Counted from the stretch's first letter, positions 25,139 through 34,429 are shown. The stretch is DNA of 64,000 bases from Pontibacter lucknowensis (GCF_900156415.1 NZ_FTNM01000001.1:124001-188000); one strand, 5' to 3'. Notes: generated by a model from the letters alone, not told the origin. Translations and numbers: made by a program.

Positions 25139-25254
25139 CGGTTGGCTTTAAAAACAATAATCCGGTTAAAAAACGGGTATTTACAGTTTGTACGCAACCA
25201 CAGTGCTTTTGCTTTCCGTTATACCATAACGCGCCTACTCTCTAAAAGAAGCCT

Positions 25255-26109
25255 ATGAAGCTTATGTTGAAAATACTCGCCTTTTTTATACCTGTCATGG
25301 TCGCCCTTTTTTACTTTTTAGGTCAGCCTTCCGACACAGACACTAATTCCACAGCTACTTCCGGCAAACTGGTCAGGCTGGCCAAACTCCCTTCCCCTAT
25401 TAATGAAAGCTCTGGCGTCGAATTTATACCTGAGCGGAAAGCTTACATCACACACAATGATGCAGGCAACAAACCCCACCTCTATGTGGTAGATCAGCAA
25501 GGCAAATTAGTAGAGACCATCAAACTGAAGCTCCCCAATGTGGATTGGGAAGACCTGGCACGTGACAGCGAAGGGAATATCTACATAGCCGACACAGGCA
25601 ACAACAATAACAAGCGAAAGGAACTGGCCATCTACAAGCTACAGCTCGACAAGCCTGATCAGATTGAGGCCATTCGCTTCACCTACGAGGACCAGAAGGA
25701 TTTCCCGCCATCTAAGAAAGACATGAACTACGATGTGGAAGCTATTTTCTGGCAAGGCGGCAGGCTATACCTGGTATCAAAGGACAGAGGTAGAAAACAA
25801 ACAGCTAAGGTATACGAGCTTCCTGACAGCGGCGGACAGTACAAAGCCAGACTGCTGGGCAGTCACAAGCTTGGTGTGCCTGTGACCGGCGCAGCCAGCA
25901 GCGCTGATGGCAGTACCGTGGCACTCGTAAGCGAAGGAGGACTGCACATCTTCCGCAACGTCAGCAATCCAGGTGCCTTTTATGAAGGAGATTATCAGAA
26001 AGTGAGCATCAAGGAAGCCGGGCAAACTGAGGCTGTGGCATTTGAAAACGAAAGCACGCTGGTTATTACCAGTGAAGACGGGGGCTTGTTCAGGTATAGC
26101 CTTAACTAA
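25255..26109 (+). CDS. Secreted beta-propeller protein, phytase-esterase-like
   Basis: The 284-residue product has an N-terminal hydrophobic segment (LKILAFFIPVMVALFYFLG) that is a signal peptide or anchor. The rest reads as propeller blades: INESSGVEFIPERKAYITHNDAGN, then WEDLARDSEGNIYIADTGNN, later YDVEAIFWQGGRLYLVSKDR and TEAVAFENESTLVITSEDGG. The WEDLA-D-GNIYIADTGNN motif is shared with proteins annotated as esterase-like phytase or SdiA-regulated propellers. It is likely periplasmic or inner-membrane anchored. Function is unknown. Confidence 0.7.
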   Translation: MKLMLKILAFFIPVMVALFYFLGQPSDTDTNSTATSGKLVRLAKLPSPINESSGVEFIPERKAYITHNDAGNKPHLYVVDQQGKLVETIKLKLPNVDWEDLARDSEGNIYIADTGNNNNKRKELAIYKLQLDKPDQIEAIRFTYEDQKDFPPSKKDMNYDVEAIFWQGGRLYLVSKDRGRKQTAKVYELPDSGGQYKARLLGSHKLGVPVTGAASSADGSTVALVSEGGLHIFRNVSNPGAFYEGDYQKVSIKEAGQTEAVAFENESTLVITSEDGGLFRYSLN

Positions 26110-26131
26110 GCCGCTATATACTTGTAAAACA

Positions 26132-26159
26132 AAACGGCCAGCAGTGATGCTGGCCGTTT
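26132..26159. terminator. Bidirectional terminator between propeller gene and lgt
   Basis: AAACGGCCAGCA and TGCTGGCCGTTT form a perfect 12 bp stem with a GTGA tetraloop between two convergent genes. Flanking A and T tracts serve both directions. Confidence 0.88.
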
Positions 26160-26177
26160 CGGTATCTTGAATAAAAC

Positions 26178-27020
26178 TTATTTGCGAACTGCTTCTCTTG
26201 CTGGCTTCCCGCCAGGTAAGGCAGGTTTCGGGTTACGCCATACTCTGAAAAGTATGAACAGACCGATAATGATCAGCGGGATGCTCAACTGCTGCCCGAT
26301 GTTCAGCACCATCGTCGCCTCTTTTTCTACCTGTACTTCTTTCAGAAACTCTACCAGGAAGCGGAAAGTGAAAAGGGCAGTTACGAAAATACCGAATAGC
26401 AAACCTTTCGGAAGGGCCTCTTTGTATTTCTTCCAGAGCCAGTAGAGAAGCACAAACAGCAGGAATACGCTGAACGACTCGTAAAGCTGCGTAGGGTGGC
26501 GTGGTACATGCGAGTATTCGCTCTGACGCACAAAAATAAAGCCCCACGGCAGATCCGTTGGACGACCAAAAATCTCAGAGTTCATCAGGTTACCCAGTCG
26601 GATAAGTGCGCCACCTAGCGCCACTACGATCACGATCCGATCCAAAACCCACATGTAATCGAAATTGTGCTTGCGGCTGAATAGCCACAAGGCCAGCAAA
26701 ATACCGATGGTTGCGCCATGACTGGCCAATCCGCCTTCCCATATCTTCAGGATCTCGATCGGGTTGCTCAGGTAATACTCAGGCTGGTAAAACAGGGTAT
26801 GGCCCAGGCGTGCACCGACTACGGTGCCAATGATCATGTAAAGGGTGATCACGTCCACATCGCCTTCTGTGCGGCCCTCGGCTACATAGATTTTGGTCAG
26901 GATGCGTTGTCCGAACACAAAAGCCAGTGCGAACAGGAGTCCGTACCAGCGCACTTCAAAGGAGCCGATAGAAAAGATGGAAGGACTTACATCCCATGTG
27001 ATATAGTTCAGAATGCTCAT
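26178..27020 (-). CDS. lgt: Prolipoprotein diacylglyceryl transferase
   Basis: Lgt attaches diacylglycerol to the lipobox cysteine of prolipoproteins in the inner membrane, the first step for the many lipoproteins in this window. The ATG at 27020 (MSILNYITWDVSPSIF) gives 280 residues with about seven membrane helices. The signature GGALIRLGNLMNSEIFGRP, the preceding Arg- and His-containing loop with HGATIG and the HPTQLYES segment are present. The longer frame adds residues the family lacks. The C-terminus ends in a basic tail. Confidence 0.95.
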   Translation of the reverse strand: MSILNYITWDVSPSIFSIGSFEVRWYGLLFALAFVFGQRILTKIYVAEGRTEGDVDVITLYMIIGTVVGARLGHTLFYQPEYYLSNPIEILKIWEGGLASHGATIGILLALWLFSRKHNFDYMWVLDRIVIVVALGGALIRLGNLMNSEIFGRPTDLPWGFIFVRQSEYSHVPRHPTQLYESFSVFLLFVLLYWLWKKYKEALPKGLLFGIFVTALFTFRFLVEFLKEVQVEKEATMVLNIGQQLSIPLIIIGLFILFRVWRNPKPALPGGKPAREAVRK

Positions 27021-27125
27021 ATACAAAGGTATGGTTCTGCCAAAGTTACAATAATTCGCAATGCTAAAAAACCGGCACCAGACAGGTACAGGGATATTTA
27101 TCCACAGGTATAGCCACAAAAGGAA

Positions 27126-27170
27126 AAGGCATCATCCCACCCCGGTCTTTCAGGTATAAGATGATGCCTT
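27126..27170 (-). terminator. Hairpin terminator of nadE with the iterated word in its loop
   Basis: AAGGCATCAT (27126-27135) pairs with ATGATGCCTT (27161-27170), 21 bp beyond the nadE stop. The 25-base loop carries AGGTATAA, a copy of the iterated word. Confidence 0.75.
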
Positions 27171-27191
27171 GTATTGATGTTAATGTTCGAC

Positions 27192-29072
27192 CTATTTCAA
27201 TTTGCCAAGCTCCTCCCTAAAGCCGCCGCTCAGGATCGGATAGCGCAGCCAGCTGCGAGGGTCCAGGTTGTAGTCGTCAAGGTGGAAGCCTGGGGCGTAG
27301 CGCTCACGTTTCCACTGATTGCGTGACCACAAGGTATAGAACTTGTGCACATATCCCTTGATTGATTTTACTGGCGCTACCTTCTCTTTCTCCAGTTGAT
27401 CGATTACCTGCTGTGGTGACAGACGGTCGTACCAGGCCAGGCGCTCGATCATGTTCAGGATTTCGTATGGCATCAGGTCCTTTTCATCCGTCTGATTCTC
27501 AGACGAAGGGCGCAGTTCGGCCGTAGGCTGCAGGTTATTCACATAGTCCAGTCCGAGGTAGCCGAGTTCCTCCTGCATCCAGATCAGGAACTGACGGATA
27601 AAAGCTTTGTCTATACCTGCGATTGGGGAGATACTACCGGCCGTGTCGCCATCCATGGTAGCGTAGCCTACCGCGGCTTCGCTTCGGTTGGAGGTTGCCA
27701 GTAGCAAGGCGTTTTTAATATTCGCCAGCATCCAGATGGCAGGGGCACGCACCCGTGCCTGTATGTTCTGCAAGGTCACATCATCCTGCTCCCAGGTCAG
27801 CTCCCGCTTCAGGGCACCTTCTATTTTTGAGGTATAGCCGCGCACTTCATCATCGATGGTCCAGTCGTAAAACACTGCCCCGACCGACTCCGCCAGTTCC
27901 TTGGCACTGGTATAGGTGGCATCAGAGGAATTGACGGTGCCCTGATACGCACAGGTAAGCATACGTCCTACCAGCTCTTTTACTACATGCTCCTGTGGCA
28001 GTGATTCAAAATACTCGGCATCCTGCAGCGAGAACATGCGGGCTTTGGTAACAAAACCAGTCACTCCCAGACTGTCAACACCCCGGCGCACCATTTCGGC
28101 CACGGCCACCGCACAGCACGACGAGTCAGCACCGCCGCTCAGCGACAGCACAAAGCCCCGACTGCGACTCTTGCGCATGTAGTCAAACAGCGCTAGGCTC
28201 AATGCAGCAATCAGTTCGGCATTCTCATCAATGGGTGGCAGGTACTCGATCGTTTCAGTTATTTCCGGGTTAGGCCCGAAGCATACCTCTGCGCATTCCA
28301 GGTCCACGTCTTTGAAGCATAGCAGCTCGTTGCGTCGAATCAACTTACCGTTTTGGGCTATGAGCACCTCCCCATCAAAAATCACACGGCCTGACTCGTT
28401 CCCGAGCAGGTTAGCGTACAGGTAGGCACATTGATATTTTTGAGAGGCTTCTACTACAAGGCGGTGACGCAGGTCAGTCTTGCTCAGGGCAAAATGACTC
28501 GCGCTTGGGTTCAGAATCAGTTGCACACCCTTCGGCATGTGGCGCTCGGCTGGGCGGTTAGTTCGCCAGGCGTCCTCGCATATTTCAAAGGCATATTTCA
28601 CGCCTTTCTCTTCGTACACGATATCGCCAATCGGGTAGCGCTTTCCTTTCACTTCAAATTCTTCTACCACGTTTGCCGGCCATGGCGTAAACCACCGCGG
28701 CTCGTAGTGTATGCCATCGCGGGCCAAAAACTGCTTAGCCGTAAAGCCTAGGATCTCTTTGTTTTTGATAACGCAGGCTGTGTTGAAAACATCCTGCCCG
28801 ATGATCACATGCACACCCAGGCAAACGGTCATGTTATCGCACCACTCTTTTACCTGGAGCAGCTTTTCGAATGTTTCTTCAGCAAACCAGGGGTGCAGGA
28901 ACATATCCTCACAGCCGTAACCAGTAATGCAAAGCTCGGGCAGCAGCAGGATATCCACGTTTCGGGTGCTTGCTTCGATAATAGCTGATCGTATATTAAG
29001 GAGGTTGGCTTCCCAGTCGAGTGGGGTCTGATTAAGGGCAGCCCCAGCCAGTATCAGTCTAGTTTCTTCCAT
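27192..29072 (-). CDS. nadE: Glutamine-dependent NAD+ synthetase
   Basis: NadE amidates nicotinate adenine dinucleotide to NAD+. The ATG at 29072 (MEETRLILAGAALNQ) gives 626 residues. The N-terminal nitrilase-type glutaminase domain (1-280) has Glu in LLLPELCITGYG and the nucleophile Cys in YAFEICEDAW. The C-terminal synthetase domain has the PP-loop SLSGGADSS near residue 314, then TSNRSEAAVGYATMDGDTAG and PTAELRP. Both halves are complete, so it can use glutamine as nitrogen donor. The upstream 286 bp (29073-29358) hold no gene but several iterated words. Confidence 0.95.
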   Translation of the reverse strand: MEETRLILAGAALNQTPLDWEANLLNIRSAIIEASTRNVDILLLPELCITGYGCEDMFLHPWFAEETFEKLLQVKEWCDNMTVCLGVHVIIGQDVFNTACVIKNKEILGFTAKQFLARDGIHYEPRWFTPWPANVVEEFEVKGKRYPIGDIVYEEKGVKYAFEICEDAWRTNRPAERHMPKGVQLILNPSASHFALSKTDLRHRLVVEASQKYQCAYLYANLLGNESGRVIFDGEVLIAQNGKLIRRNELLCFKDVDLECAEVCFGPNPEITETIEYLPPIDENAELIAALSLALFDYMRKSRSRGFVLSLSGGADSSCCAVAVAEMVRRGVDSLGVTGFVTKARMFSLQDAEYFESLPQEHVVKELVGRMLTCAYQGTVNSSDATYTSAKELAESVGAVFYDWTIDDEVRGYTSKIEGALKRELTWEQDDVTLQNIQARVRAPAIWMLANIKNALLLATSNRSEAAVGYATMDGDTAGSISPIAGIDKAFIRQFLIWMQEELGYLGLDYVNNLQPTAELRPSSENQTDEKDLMPYEILNMIERLAWYDRLSPQQVIDQLEKEKVAPVKSIKGYVHKFYTLWSRNQWKRERYAPGFHLDDYNLDPRSWLRYPILSGGFREELGKLK

Positions 29073-29358
29073 AGTGTGTTCTCTAACGCAACAATACGGA
29101 AGCAAGTTAAGCTTTGGCAGCCAAATAAAGAACCGTTATACTCTGAACAGGTATAGCCTGTGGCCTGTAGAGCCAGTTCAGGTATAGGTATGGCACAGTG
29201 CTGGAACAAATATCAGAAGCCCAGAACTGGGAATGATGCGAAGATGGGCAGTTTCTGTTTGAGCAACAGAGTTAAAGTGAAAGCCGGGTTAGAGAAGGAG
29301 GGGCTAAAATGATCGCATTAATTGGCTGCCCCGATATTTTCACTGATAGAAACCAGCC

Positions 29359-30102
29359 TCAGCTGATATTGAGGACTTCCAACGCCTTTTCGGCAGCAGC
29401 CTGGTCAGCTTTCTTTTTGGAGAGCCCTACGCCCACGGCTACCGGTTTGTCATTAAGGAAGATCTCGCATGTAAACTCAGTCGTATTGCCCTGGTTTTTG
29501 CGGTTGACGATCTCAAACCGGATATCAGCATTCTGGCTTTGCGCCCACTCGATGAGCTTACTCTTGAAGTTGGAGGTAGTGTTGACCAGTTTGTGCAGGT
29601 CTACATGTGGTTTAATGAGTTTCCCCAATATAAACTGACGGGTCGTACTATAGCCCTTGTCCAGGTATATGGCGCCTACCAGTGCCTCCAGCGCATTGCC
29701 GTGTACTGATTTATGACGTGAAGTCTGCCCACCTGAAGTGTCTACTTTCACGAGCAGGTTCAACCCAATTTTGATGGCAATATGATTGAGTGACTCACGG
29801 TTGACAATCCGTGAGCGCATCTCTGTCATAAAGCCTTCGTCTTCGTAAGGAAATTTCTTGAATAGCAGTTCTGCCACTACCGTTCCGAGTACCGCATCGC
29901 CCAAAAACTCCAGTCGCTCATTCGTATCGTGCTTGCTAGCCAGGTTCTGCCGCGCAAAGGACGTGTGTGTGAGCGCCAGTTTGTACAGGCGTATGTTATC
30001 CGGCGTGCTGCCAATAATCCCGGAGATGGCGCGCACTAACTCTCTATCCTTGGTAAATAGGCTGTGATAGAAGCGCCGTACCGGTTTTATAGGACCAAAC
30101 AC
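29359..30102 (-). CDS. rnc: Ribonuclease III
   Basis: RNase III cleaves double-stranded RNA in rRNA maturation and mRNA turnover. The 247-residue protein has the RIIID signature NERLEFLGDAVLGTVVAE near residue 62 and the second acidic pair in LEALVGAIYLDKGY, followed by a C-terminal double-stranded RNA-binding domain (SKLIEWAQSQNADIRFEIV to KKADQAAAEKALEVL). The start codon touches the fabF stop codon, so the genes are tightly coupled in the order acpP-fabF-rnc, a standard Bacteroidetes arrangement. Confidence 0.96.
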   Translation of the reverse strand: MFGPIKPVRRFYHSLFTKDRELVRAISGIIGSTPDNIRLYKLALTHTSFARQNLASKHDTNERLEFLGDAVLGTVVAELLFKKFPYEDEGFMTEMRSRIVNRESLNHIAIKIGLNLLVKVDTSGGQTSRHKSVHGNALEALVGAIYLDKGYSTTRQFILGKLIKPHVDLHKLVNTTSNFKSKLIEWAQSQNADIRFEIVNRKNQGNTTEFTCEIFLNDKPVAVGVGLSKKKADQAAAEKALEVLNIS

Positions 30103-31356
30103 TTAGTCGATAAATTGACGGAATAAAACGGAAGTATTGTGTCCACCGAAGCCGAACGTGTTGCTGAGCGCTACCCTCACTTCACGCTCCTGCGCTTTGT
30201 TAAAGGTAAAGTTCAGACGGTTGTCGAAGCTTTCATCATCCGTAAAGTGGTTGATGGTAGGTGGCACCAGGCTGTTCTTGATAGACATGATAGCCGCGAT
30301 CGCCTCAATAGCACCAGCCGCGCCCAACAGGTGACCTGTCATGGATTTGGTAGAGCTGATATTGAGCTTATAGGCGTGGTCACCAAACACAGTTTCAATG
30401 GCTTTCACTTCGCTGATGTCTCCAAGCGGTGTGGATGTACCATGTACGTTGATGTAGTCTACCTCCTCTGGCTTGATGTTGGCATCGCGCAGCACGTTCT
30501 TCATCACGTTCAGCGCGCCCAATCCATCCGGATGCGGAGCTGTAATGTGATACGCGTCTGCAGACATACCGCCACCGATCACCTCGGCATAGATTTTGGC
30601 GCCACGGGCTTTGGCATGTTCGTACTCTTCCAGTATAAGAGCCCCCGCACCTTCACCCAACACAAAACCATCGCGGTCTTTGTCGAATGGACGGGAGGCT
30701 GTTTCCGGAGAGTCGTTACGCTCTGAAAGGGCCTTGAGGGCGTTGAAACCTCCTATACCTGCTTCGGTTACAGCAGCCTCTGAACCACCTGTTACCACCA
30801 CGTCAGCCATACCTAAACGGATATAGTTGAAAGAGTCAATGATAGCATTGGTAGCAGATGCACAGGCAGAAACCGTTACGAAGTTTGGTCCTCGGAAGCC
30901 GTACTTAATTGAAATGTGGCCGGCACTGATGTCGGCGATCATCTTCGGGATGAAGAATGGGTTGAATCGCGGGGTACCGTCACCGTTGGCGAAGTTTACG
31001 CACTCCTCCTGGAAGGTGCGCAGACCGCCAATACCAGATCCCCAGATCACACCTACGCGGTCGGGGTTATAGTTCCCTTCCACCAGGTTCGCGTCCTGAA
31101 CCGCCTCGTCAGCCACCACCATGGCGAACTGAGAGAACAGGTCCATCTTACGCGCTTCCTTACGGTCGAAGTAATTTTCAGGAACATATCCTTTTACTTC
31201 ACAGGCAAACTGGGTCTTAAACTTACTCGCATCAAAGCGTGTAATAGGCGCAGCTCCACTCACACCATTGGCCAGTCCGTTCCAGTATTCTGCAACGTTG
31301 TTTCCAAGTGGGGTGAGTGCGCCAAGCCCTGTAACTACAACTCTCTTAAGCTCCAT
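30103..31356 (-). CDS. fabF: Beta-ketoacyl-ACP synthase II
   Basis: FabF condenses malonyl-ACP with acyl-ACP in fatty acid elongation. The 417-residue thiolase-fold protein carries the Cys-His-His triad: Cys in TVSACASATNAI near 164, His in NVHGTSTPLGD near 304 and His in MTGHLLGAAGA near 342. C-terminal NTFGFGGHNTS is intact. It lies between acpP, its carrier protein substrate, and rnc in one operon. Only one copy of the iterated word occurs (30753-30760). Confidence 0.97.
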   Translation of the reverse strand: MELKRVVVTGLGALTPLGNNVAEYWNGLANGVSGAAPITRFDASKFKTQFACEVKGYVPENYFDRKEARKMDLFSQFAMVVADEAVQDANLVEGNYNPDRVGVIWGSGIGGLRTFQEECVNFANGDGTPRFNPFFIPKMIADISAGHISIKYGFRGPNFVTVSACASATNAIIDSFNYIRLGMADVVVTGGSEAAVTEAGIGGFNALKALSERNDSPETASRPFDKDRDGFVLGEGAGALILEEYEHAKARGAKIYAEVIGGGMSADAYHITAPHPDGLGALNVMKNVLRDANIKPEEVDYINVHGTSTPLGDISEVKAIETVFGDHAYKLNISSTKSMTGHLLGAAGAIEAIAAIMSIKNSLVPPTINHFTDDESFDNRLNFTFNKAQEREVRVALSNTFGFGGHNTSVLFRQFID

Positions 31357-31418
31357 AAGCTGTTAGTAGAGGATAGATAGTAAAAATTACTTAATACAAT
31401 AAGGTAATCGGGGTTATA

Positions 31419-31655
31419 TTACTTTGCGTGCTCTTCCAGGTAGCTGATAGCCTGACCTACAGTGGCGATGTTTTCAGCCTGGTCATCTGGAATAGAAACG
31501 TTGAATTCTTTCTCGAATTCCATGATAAGCTCTACTGTATCCAATGAATCAGCGCCAAGGTCGTTTGTGAAGCTAGCCTCTGGAGTAACTTCTGACTCTT
31601 CAACACCAAGCTTATCGATGATGATAGCCTTTACTTTTTCTGCGATTTCTGACAT
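31419..31655 (-). CDS. acpP: Acyl carrier protein
   Basis: This acidic 78-residue protein carries growing acyl chains on a phosphopantetheine attached to Ser37 in [12 protein letters not shown]. Length and sequence are typical of bacterial ACP. It is the first gene of the acpP-fabF-rnc cluster. On the minus strand a TTTCTTTG tract (31684-31691 region) lies about 30 bp upstream and could be a weak -7 element, though it lacks the expected A at position 2. Confidence 0.97.
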   Translation of the reverse strand: MSEIAEKVKAIIIDKLGVEESEVTPEASFTNDLGADSLDTVELIMEFEKEFNVSIPDDQAENIATVGQAISYLEEHAK

Positions 31656-31784
31656 TTTTTCTTATAGTTTATTAAAACACTGTGCAAAGAAATGTAATTA
31701 GGCAGACAATGTCAAAAAAAATTGTGGTATTCGGTAAGTGATAAAAGTTTTTGCCTTAAAGGTCGTTTTAGACTTTCATGTTTA

Positions 31785-31792
31785 TAAATTTG
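31785..31792 (+). promoter_or_regulatory. -7 box of the IPExxxVDY-pyk operon
   Basis: TAAATTTG fits TAnnTTTG and lies 22 bp before the ATG at 31815. Confidence 0.55.
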
Positions 31793-31814
31793 CAATTACG
31801 CTGATTGTTAGCCC

Positions 31815-32246
31815 ATGAAAACATTGCACCTGGACATTGAGTATGATTTTAGCTTCGCCCTTTTCGGCGTGGTTGCCTCGTGCCGCGATTACAAGATGGC
31901 CTGGTCGCTTAATCGCCTTTTGGGTCTTAATCTCACCCGACAGCCGGACTTATGCTACGAAATGACAGACAGGCACAAAATGTACATCTCTCATTTTGAG
32001 CACAATGATACCCATAGCACTGTGCGCCTTTTCCGTAACAAAGCGCTGGGCACCCTTACCACTAAAAAGCCTTTTATGCTGCCTGATGTGAAAGAGTATG
32101 ACTATATTCTACAAATATCAGGTGCGCTGCAGCACTACCTTCATCCCCAGGAGCTGCTACGGAGGCTTCACAACCTCCCCATTATTCAGTACACGAAACA
32201 ATTTGATCCACTTACACTTAAGTACAAGGAACACTTATTATTCTGA
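31815..32246 (+). CDS. IPExxxVDY family protein
   Basis: This 143-residue cytosolic protein belongs to the Bacteroidetes-specific IPExxxVDY family of unknown function. The namesake motif appears here as LPDVKEYDY near residue 96. The N-terminal LDIEYDFSFALFGVVASCRDYKMAW-like block and the C-terminal Y-K-hydrophobic ending are also typical. It sits 3 bp upstream of pyk, so the two are almost certainly in one operon. This association is common in the phylum, but no role linked to pyruvate kinase is known to me. Confidence 0.85.
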   Translation: MKTLHLDIEYDFSFALFGVVASCRDYKMAWSLNRLLGLNLTRQPDLCYEMTDRHKMYISHFEHNDTHSTVRLFRNKALGTLTTKKPFMLPDVKEYDYILQISGALQHYLHPQELLRRLHNLPIIQYTKQFDPLTLKYKEHLLF

Positions 32247-32249
32247 TTT

Positions 32250-33677
32250 ATGAAGATACTCTTCAACAAGACAAAAGTACTGGCCACTGTTGGCCCTGCC
32301 AGCAATACCTTTGAGCGCCTGTTGGCACTCGTGCAGGAGGGCGTAGATGCTTTCCGCCTTAACTTTTCGCACGGTGAGCATGAAGAACATTTACAGGTAA
32401 TACAGCACATTCGCGAAATCAACCGCCGCTTCAACACCAATATCTGCATCGTACAGGACCTACAGGGCCCTAAGATCCGCATCGGTGAAGTAGAGAACGG
32501 CGGCGTAGAAATAAAGGAAGGCCAACGCATAGTGCTTCGCTGCGATGGCTCCATCAGCAACCATGAGCATCTTGGCACCAGCTACACCGCTCTGGCCAAA
32601 GACGTAAACCCTGGCGATACCATCCTGCTCGACGATGGCAAACTCGAGTTGAAAGTAATCACCACTGACAAAGACTGCCTGGTGGAAGCGGATGTGAAAT
32701 ATGGTGGCGTAGTAAAACCTCGCAAAGGCATCAACCTGCCGGACTCTTCTGTTTCAGCCCCTTCGCTGACCGAAAAAGACCTGCGCGACCTGCATTTCGG
32801 CCTCGACCACGATGTAGAGTGGGTTGCCCTCTCGTTTGTGCGACGCGTAGAAGATGTGCTTGAGATCAAGCGCATTATTCAGGAGCGAGGAAAGGATACC
32901 CGCGTAATTGCTAAAATTGAGAAGCCTGAGGCGATTAAAAATATTGATGCGATCATTGCCGAATCTGACGCCCTGATGGTAGCCCGCGGTGACCTGGGTG
33001 TGGAAACAGGTATGGAGCGTGTTCCGATGCTGCAGAAGATGATTGTGGAGAAGTGCAACAAGTCAGCCAAGCCCGTGATCATTGCCACCCAGATGATGGA
33101 AAGTATGATCGTAAACCCGAAGCCGACCCGCGCCGAGACGAACGACGTAGCCAACGCCGTGATCGACGGAGCCGACACGCTGATGCTGAGTGCTGAGACA
33201 GCAGTTGGTGCTTATCCGGTTGAGACGATTCGCTCTATGAACTTAACGATCAGTGAGGTGGAGCGCCAGGCTGAGATCTTCAACAAGACCTACATATTGA
33301 ACCCGCACTCCGAGACTTTTTACAACGACAGCCTTGTAGCCAATGCCTGTAACCTTGCCCGCGACACGAACGCACGTGCCGTCATCGGCATGACCAAGTC
33401 TGGTTACACAGCTTTCCAACTGGCTAAGTACCGCACCAGAGCTGATATTTTCATCTTCACAGAGAATGAGCGCCTGCTGAACACGCTAAACCTGGTGTGG
33501 GGGGTTCGTGGCTTCTACTACGACAAGTTCGAGTCGACTGACGCCACCATTGAGGATATCAAGCAGATGCTCCTGAAGGCTGGTTACCTCAACAAGGGAG
33601 ACGTATTCATCAACACGGCGAGTATGCCGATATACGAGCAGAAGCGTACTAACATGATCAAGTTGAGTATCGCTTAG
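32250..33677 (+). CDS. pyk: Pyruvate kinase
   Basis: Pyk converts phosphoenolpyruvate and ADP to pyruvate and ATP in glycolysis. The 475 residues begin NKTKVLATVGPAS and RLNFSHGEHEEH, with Mg and substrate residues in KIEKPEAIKNID, the signature MVARGDLGVE and the TQMMESMI block. The C-terminal allosteric domain is present from SETFYNDSLVANA onward. It is the second gene of an operon with the IPExxxVDY gene and ends at a strong terminator. It contains no iterated word. Confidence 0.97.
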   Translation: MKILFNKTKVLATVGPASNTFERLLALVQEGVDAFRLNFSHGEHEEHLQVIQHIREINRRFNTNICIVQDLQGPKIRIGEVENGGVEIKEGQRIVLRCDGSISNHEHLGTSYTALAKDVNPGDTILLDDGKLELKVITTDKDCLVEADVKYGGVVKPRKGINLPDSSVSAPSLTEKDLRDLHFGLDHDVEWVALSFVRRVEDVLEIKRIIQERGKDTRVIAKIEKPEAIKNIDAIIAESDALMVARGDLGVETGMERVPMLQKMIVEKCNKSAKPVIIATQMMESMIVNPKPTRAETNDVANAVIDGADTLMLSAETAVGAYPVETIRSMNLTISEVERQAEIFNKTYILNPHSETFYNDSLVANACNLARDTNARAVIGMTKSGYTAFQLAKYRTRADIFIFTENERLLNTLNLVWGVRGFYYDKFESTDATIEDIKQMLLKAGYLNKGDVFINTASMPIYEQKRTNMIKLSIA

Positions 33678-33700
33678 TGGGAGTAAGATTTCATTTTCAG

Positions 33701-33736
33701 AATCCTGAGGTTGGCATCAACTTCAGGATTTTTTTG
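33701..33736 (+). terminator. Terminator of pyk
   Basis: AATCCTGAGGTTG pairs with CAACTTCAGGATT (one G-U) around a GCAT loop, followed by a run of T. Confidence 0.9.
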
Positions 33737-34113
33737 TTTTTAGGGAGTGGTGTTTGGCAGGGTAGGTTTACCTGGAACAGTTTTCGCCTAACCGGCAGGG
33801 CTAGTTGGCATGGCGCGAGCGTCCTCGCTCGTGACGGGTATTGTGGGCCTCTGGCCTATGTATAGCGTCGGCAGTTGAGGTATAGCAAACTGATTTATTT
33901 CATAGCCAGCGCGCGAGCTAGTTTTTGATGCGCACCAGTATTACGTCACTGCAGGGCTTATATCTTAGATATGATAATAGCAGCAATACCCTGGCGAAAG
34001 CTACAGTACCCCCTACCCGACCCCATTACTCAACTCACTAAGACGAAAATACATTCATTAAAAAACGCTGCCTGAAGGTAAAAACTAACCTCCAAACAGC
34101 GTTCTTAGAAAAC
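33737..34113. other. Intergenic region without a gene
   Basis: Between the pyk and rpsT terminators I see no credible gene. The stretch holds a REP-like palindrome (33815-33832), one iterated word (33878-33885), a GC-rich CAGCGCGCGAGCTAG patch and a weak AACGCTG/CAGCGTT hairpin (34064-34103). Confidence 0.6.
33815..33832. repeat. REP-like palindrome GCGAGCG-TCCT-CGCTCG
   Basis: CGAGCG and CGCTCG pair around TCCT (outer G-U pair) in a GCGCGAGCGTCCTCGCTCGT phrase of the kind scattered in intergenic DNA of Bacteroidetes. Family membership is from memory and unverified. Confidence 0.55.
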
Positions 34114-34118
34114 ACAAA

Positions 34119-34144
34119 AAGCCTTACACGGATGTGTAAGGCTT
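34119..34144 (-). terminator. Terminator of rpsT
   Basis: AAGCCTTACAC and GTGTAAGGCTT form a perfect 11 bp stem with a GGAT loop. On the minus strand a T-rich tract follows, as expected for rpsT. Confidence 0.88.
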
Positions 34145-34168
34145 AAAGACTGGTATTCCAGCAAAAAC

Positions 34169-34429
34169 TTAGGCTGCAGCCAGGCCGTTAACGAACTTAG
34201 CTAGTTTTGACTTGTTGTTAGCAGCTTTGTTTTTGTGGATGATGTTTTTCTTTGCCAGACGGTCAAGCATAGACGAAACTGTCTTGTACAGTTCTTGCGC
34301 CTCGGCCTGGTCAGTAGTGCCTTTCAGCCTTTTGATGAAAGTACGAGTAGTTTTCGCCTGATATCTGTTACGAAGACGTTTCGCGTCGTTAGATCTGATT
34401 CTCTTTAATGCCGACTTGTGATTAGCCAT
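34169..34429 (-). CDS. rpsT: 30S ribosomal protein S20
   Basis: This basic 86-residue protein binds 16S rRNA early in 30S assembly. Sequence pattern MANHKSALKRIRSNDAKR at the start and KKNIIHKNKAANNKSKLAK near the end is diagnostic for bS20. It is monocistronic, with its own -7 box 48 bp upstream and a hairpin terminator 25 bp downstream. No iterated word is present. Confidence 0.97.
   Translation of the reverse strand: MANHKSALKRIRSNDAKRLRNRYQAKTTRTFIKRLKGTTDQAEAQELYKTVSSMLDRLAKKNIIHKNKAANNKSKLAKFVNGLAAA

Noticed and set aside
33677..33865. 62-codon open frame after pyk
   Set aside because: It runs through the pyk terminator and a REP-like palindrome, so it cannot be a normal gene.
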